Position numbers and translations under genes: made by a program | The notes under the pieces: model-generated | Database searches by the model: none | What the model was told of the DNA's origin: nothing | Seen by the model: only the letters and a program-made list of their open reading frames with translations | Shown here: positions 60,146 through 64,000 of the stretch, in pieces | How positions within the stretch are numbered: the stretch's first letter is position 1 | How the letters are laid out: every line of letters begins with the position of its first letter | DNA from: Clavelina lepadiformis | Lineage: Eukaryota > Chordata > Ascidiacea > Aplousobranchia > Clavelinidae | Direction: 5' to 3' | NCBI RefSeq assembly: GCF_947623445.1 | Contig: NC_135241.1 | Coordinates: 25,794,501 to 25,858,500 of the forward strand | DNA length: 64,000 nt

Positions 60146-62020
60146 AAGCAATGTGTAAAAGAGATATTGTTGGTAACCCTTGCATGAGAAGTCAACATGG
60201 ACAGTTACAGATGCAGCTGGCAGATAGGTTGAGGTTGTGGAAGGAATATTGCGAAAAGTTACTGAATGAGGAAAACCTGTGGATAACACACTAAAATCTA
60301 AGGAAAATGTTGGACCTGTGAAAGAAATTACAGTTCAGGAGGTTGGGAGAGCAATGTACAAAACGAAAATAGGTAAAGCATCTGGTCCAAGTTGTGTGCC
60401 AATAGAAGCAATTCGGCTATGTAATGTGGAGAGCATCCTAGCAAAGATTGGTAACGGTATGATGAATGGGGAGGGAATGCCTGCAAGTTGGAGAAAGAGT
60501 GTGTTGGTTCCTTTGTACAAAGGGAAGGGAGACGTGAAGGAATATACCAGTTACAGAAGCTTGAAAATGCTTGAACATGCAATGAAGGTTTTGGAAAGAG
60601 TTTTCGAGGAGCGAATTCGTGAGAGAGTTGAAATTAGTGAGATCCAAATGGGTTTTATGCCAGGAAAAGGTACAATGGATGCCATGTTTGCTGTGAGACA
60701 ATTGATAGAGAAATAAGAAAAGGTTGGGAAGGAGCTGTATTTCGTGTTTGTTGATCTGGAAAAGGCCTTTGACCGTGTTCCCAGAGAAGTGATTTGGTGG
60801 GCATTGAGGAAGAAGGGTGTGATGGAACCAGAAGTTAGAGCGGTGATGGAGATGTATAAGGAAGCTGAGACATCTGTGAAACTCGAAGGCGAAATGTCAG
60901 AATGGTTTAAGGTAAAAGTGGGGGTCCACCAGGGTTCAGTGCTTGCTTTTCGTAATTGTTATGGATGCTCTGACACATGATTTGGAAACAACAATGAACG
61001 AGTTCTTGTATGCTGAAGATTTAGTTCTCGTAGGTCGTAGGAGATAACTGGAAAGGGGTGGAGGAGAAGTTTGTTAGATGGAAAAACGCACTGGAAAGCA
61101 AAGGTTTGAAAGTGAACATCAATAAAACTAAAGTGATAAGAATTGGTACAAAATCGTCAAGGAGAGTAGTCAGTACTGTTGATCCATGCGCAATTTGTGG
61201 GAAGAGAGTAGGGAGAAATTCAATTCAATGCAGAGAGTGCGAGTATTGGGTGATAAGATATGTTCAGGTATCAATGGAAGGCTGACGAGTGGAATGAATT
61301 ACGAATGTGGCAGATGTAAAGGTTGTATTAGTGATGAAGAAGAGGAGAAATATGTGAAATTAGAAAGTGATGAGATCGAGCTTATTAAGGAGTTTCGTTA
61401 TTTGGGAGATATGATTGGGGAAGATGACAGTACTGGCAAGGCAGTGACGGCAAGAATACGCGCTAGCTAGAAAAAGTTTAAGGAATTGTCTGGTACGCTC
61501 TGTGGCAGACTACTCTCTACCAATCTGAAAGGAAGGCTGTATAAAGCATATATATGAAGTGTGATGTGTTATGGAGCTGAATGCTGGGCGATGAAGAAGG
61601 CTGATATCAGGCGAATGCAGACAACAGAAATGAGGATGATTCGAATGATGTGTGGTAAGACACTACGAGATGGGATTGCCAATGATGTGCTGAGAGGGTG
61701 GACAGGTGTTGAAGATATTGAAAAACATCTGAGAGGACATCGTCTGAGATGGTTGGAACACATTGAGCGAATGAATGAGGAGAGCTTGACGAGAAGAGTA
61801 CAGCATAAGATGATTGAAGGAAAGGTGAAAAGGGGAAGACCAAAGAAAACATGGGAAGAGACGGTGAAGGATGATATGAGAAGGAAAGGTTTGAAGATCG
61901 AGGATGCCATCGACAGAGGAAAGTGGAGGCGTCGCTGCAGACAACTGGTCGACCCTGAATTTGTTTCGGGATGAAGACCAGGCCTGAACAACAGGCGAAT
62001 GGAAGATGATGATTCTTTCA
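60146..62020 (+). mobile_element. 5'-truncated RTE-like non-LTR retrotransposon
   Basis: The element joins the Q repeat just after gcagtcatataac and runs to a gatgatgattc tail, the short ATG/GAT-rich 3' end expected of RTE-clade LINEs. The endonuclease region is missing. The reverse transcriptase and C-terminal region are present but broken. Confidence 0.75.
60279..61974 (+). pseudogene. LINE reverse transcriptase with C-terminal region, broken
   Basis: Pieces in order are: KIGKASGPSCVPIEAI, MPASWRKSVLVPLYKGKGD, then EISEIQMGFMPGKGTMDAMF (RT domains 1-3). They continue with VFVDLEKAFDRVPREVIWW (the first catalytic Asp), KVGVHQGSVL and LYAEDLVLV. After these come a putative zinc-binding stretch (CAICGKRVGRNSIQCREC) and the C-terminal RTE-like segment MCYGAECWAMKKADIRRMQT ... 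LRWLEHIERMNEESLTRRV ... GRPKKTWEETVKDD. The catalytic box is YAED instead of YADD. A stop interrupts the frame at 60714-60716, and further frame changes follow after 60945 and near 61270. The copy cannot be active. The neighbouring sequence gives no sign of host use. Confidence 0.85.
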
Positions 62021-62586
62021 AGAGCATTTTTCAAGCCTTGCAAAATAATGTTTTGGTAAAAATAAGAAAGCATCAACCGATTTCATGCAACCAGAGAAAT
62101 GCTCCAACAGAAAAAGCTTGTGCTTTGCTGGATAAGAAGAGGTGATTACTGATTACAATATAAAGTGCAATTGGCGCACAAATTTATTAGCACCAAATCC
62201 AACACAAAAAAGTTTTAACCTAGATGTAATATATCACAATGATGTGATGGATCTAGTTTAGATCTGAAGTTTTAAGAAATTTAAACATTTCACTTGTATC
62301 AAAGTCAGTGGTAAAATTGCTGCATGTCCTTGCTATCTACAGTAATTAACGATTCATGTTCAAATGTTTTCACATGTTGAAATGAAATAAGGTAGAAATA
62401 ACTTCGTTCTTACTGATTTGTAAGGTTTTGAAATTGTTTCTTTGCTAACAAGTTGAGTTGGCAATGCCACAGCTTCGTCCCATTATGTTGATTATTTTAT
62501 TAAATTTTTATATTTCATGTTATGTGTGGCAGTTTTGTAAATCTAGTTTGTTTAAACATAAATAATAAACAATTCTCTGTATGAAG
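62021..62586. other. no gene recognised
   Basis: AT-rich flank between the LINE and a putative exon. No recognised feature. Confidence 0.4.
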
Positions 62587-62667
62587 CATCATCCTCACAA
62601 GATCAAGTGGAAGCCGCTTATGCTGAGGTTGATAAAAGCAAAAAGAAACAAAAAGCTTCTGTTCATG
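62587..62667 (+). CDS. putative tyrosine-motif tail exon (YAEV)
   Basis: An 81-nt stretch between an ag acceptor and a gtgag donor encodes SSSQDQVEAAYAEVDKSKKK, then QKASVH. The AAYAEVDKSKK segment resembles cytoplasmic SH2-binding (ITIM-like, Y-x-x-V) exons with a basic tail and is open in one frame only. It is on the plus strand, opposite to gene C, and no partner exon is seen, so it may be a stray or the end of a gene disrupted by the LINE. Confidence 0.4.
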
Positions 62668-63616
62668 GTGAGATTCTTCTCTTTGTTTTATTCGCAGTAT
62701 TTTTGTTGTCATTCAATTCCAAGTTAAGTTGCATTACTTGCTTTTTACGCTGTGATATTCTGCAAGGGTCGAAGGGTTGTAATTGAATAATCGTAACTAT
62801 AATAAAATGCTAATTAATGAATAAAATAACAGCCGAGGTGGTTCACAAATCTATCAACTGTTATATTTTTGATTCTTGAATGAAGTTGGTAAAATATAAA
62901 ACAAGGAACAATGAATAAATAATACGGAATAAACCTCAAGCGAAAGAACATTGGTGTCCACGTGACATTGTGTTCGTCACCACACACCTGCCCATGAAAT
63001 AAAACTGCCGTCGAGAAGATGAATTGATGATTATATTATTATCATTCGCTTTGATAAACCGGAAATTGATAAAACCAGGACACAAACAATCAAAAATTAT
63101 TTCACTGAGTTTTGCAAAATCAAATCTTTCTGACAATGCCACAACTTCTGACTGTGCAATCTACAGCACGCAGAAGTGGCTTAGATCGAAGAAAGTAACC
63201 CACAAAAGATTATAGCAACCTATAGTAATTTTATGGTCAAAGAGGTCATGGTATTTATGGTTTGTACATTTTTCGTTTGTCTTTAAAATGATTTGGGAAT
63301 AATAAGAATAAAATAGTTTTTACAGAGACAAACCATCGCGCTATATTAAATAGCATTATTCAACATAAGAACAAACATGGTTGTTAGAACAAACATGGTT
63401 GTTGTTAACTTTCCGGAAACCGCTAAGTACAAAACGAATTAAAACGGCCAAAAGCAACGAGGTAGAATCAGTGTAAATTTATATGTAATTTTAGTTCCCG
63501 CTGCAATCCTGATGTTGAAATTTAATTACAATTATAAAGATTTTAGCTATTTGTATTTTAAATTAATTAGTGCTCTTCTTGAATAAACAATATTATGCGT
63601 TTTTCCCATCTGAAAA

Positions 63617-63691
63617 CTAGATTGTTTCGTCATATTGCCCATCTATGGTTTCATAGTTTTGCCTATGTGGGGCGTTTTCATATTGTGAAGT
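63617..63691 (-). CDS. receptor gene C, last exon (rest lies beyond the window)
   Basis: After the acceptor gttttag on the minus strand, a 75-nt exon, the same length as the last exons of A, R and L, encodes TSQYENAPHRQNYETIDGQY, then DETI and a stop. It shares the terminal signature of the receptor family, so a further minus-strand receptor gene starts beyond 64000. Upstream exons could not be identified with confidence in 63692-64000. Confidence 0.75.
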   Translation of the reverse strand, partial: TSQYENAPHRQNYETIDGQYDETI

Positions 63692-63894
63692 CTAAAACAG
63701 AAAAAAATTATGTTACATGCCGCTAAAACTAATCGAAATTCACAAAAATTTGATCATTAAAAACAAGACGCTAAAAAACTCTATTATTCTATTCTAACTC
63801 GTAATTATTGTATGTTTAATTTCATATGTTTTATGTAAGGGAACAGTTACCTGGTCAAATTTTACTGCTAAAATAATTTCTTCGTGTACAGGGT

Positions 63895-64000
63895 GGAGCA
63901 GAGAAAACACATGTATTTAAAAACTAACTTCAGGCCAGAATTAAACTCTAACTTATAGCACTGGTGTCAAACGCGCTAACCATTGCACTGTCCAGGCTTA
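63895..64000 (-). mobile_element. tRNA-derived SINE, partial
   Basis: On the minus strand the sequence starts taagcctggacagtgcaatg, then gttagcgcgtttgacaccag, an A-box region typical of tRNA-type SINEs. It goes on to a B-box-like gagtttaattctggcc and a body. It is cut by the window edge, so the 5' end is not visible. Confidence 0.5.

Noticed and set aside
61569-62076. Two long minus-strand frames
   Set aside because: Shadows of the LINE C-terminal coding region; no independent evidence.

Overview
This is a eukaryotic, visibly AT-rich genomic window with many short exons, GT-AG introns, no operons and a dense load of DNA transposons. It holds a cluster of related cell-surface receptor genes. 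Each is built from a signal peptide, Ig-like and CCP/sushi (SCR) domains, one membrane span and a tail made of tiny tyrosine-rich exons. That architecture, P-element/THAP transposon pieces and the compact introns suggest a tunicate (Ciona-like) chromosome. The host call is inference. The nearest known concept is the variable Ig/CCP allorecognition or blood-cell receptors of tunicates (vCRL1 or fester type), but no orthology can be proved from the sequence alone. Layout: 1-5.85 kb is a decayed receptor copy (minus) invaded by a DNA transposon (634-2651) and an old LTR-element piece. 8.0-10.9 kb is a short plus-strand N-terminal receptor gene (F). 12.7-21.0 kb is receptor gene A (minus; three D-domain+CCP units, about 900 aa). 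22.9-28.4 kb is gene-poor and full of repeats and MITEs. 29.1-36.7 kb is receptor gene B (minus, about 593 aa), with one MULE transposon in an intron (33.1-34.3 kb) and a second MULE with an open transposase just upstream of its start codon (36.8-40.2 kb). 40.6-42.3 kb is one end of a P-element-like transposon. 44.8-52.0 kb is receptor gene R (plus, about 722 aa). 54.2-55.7 kb is a rearranged hAT element. 56.96-57.8 kb is the other P-element end with the THAP exons. 58.5-60.1 kb is a second copy of a repeat from 26.9-28.4 kb. 60.1-62.0 kb is a 5'-truncated RTE-like LINE. At 63.6 kb lies the last exon of another receptor gene (C, minus) that runs off the window. Exon models of A, B and R were built by eye from splice sites and homology between copies. 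The exon lengths of each gene sum to a whole number of codons and the junction phases agree, which supports three intact genes. All the receptor copies end in a shared C-terminal tyrosine signature (Y-E-x-x-x-G-x-Y-x-x-E/x-I) and carry short exons of the type D-x-x-G-Y-[I/L]. The most interesting structural signal is that the interval from about 42.3 to 57.8-58.5 kb looks inverted. The two P-element ends carry the same 8-bp target site in opposite orientation. The THAP exon donor and the transposase exon acceptor, on opposite strands 15 kb apart, have matching phase. Re-inverting the interval also rejoins two repeat blocks in the order seen at 26-28 kb, and puts gene R on the same strand as A, B, C and L. 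This may be a real inversion with both breakpoints in one transposon intron, or an assembly mis-orientation.
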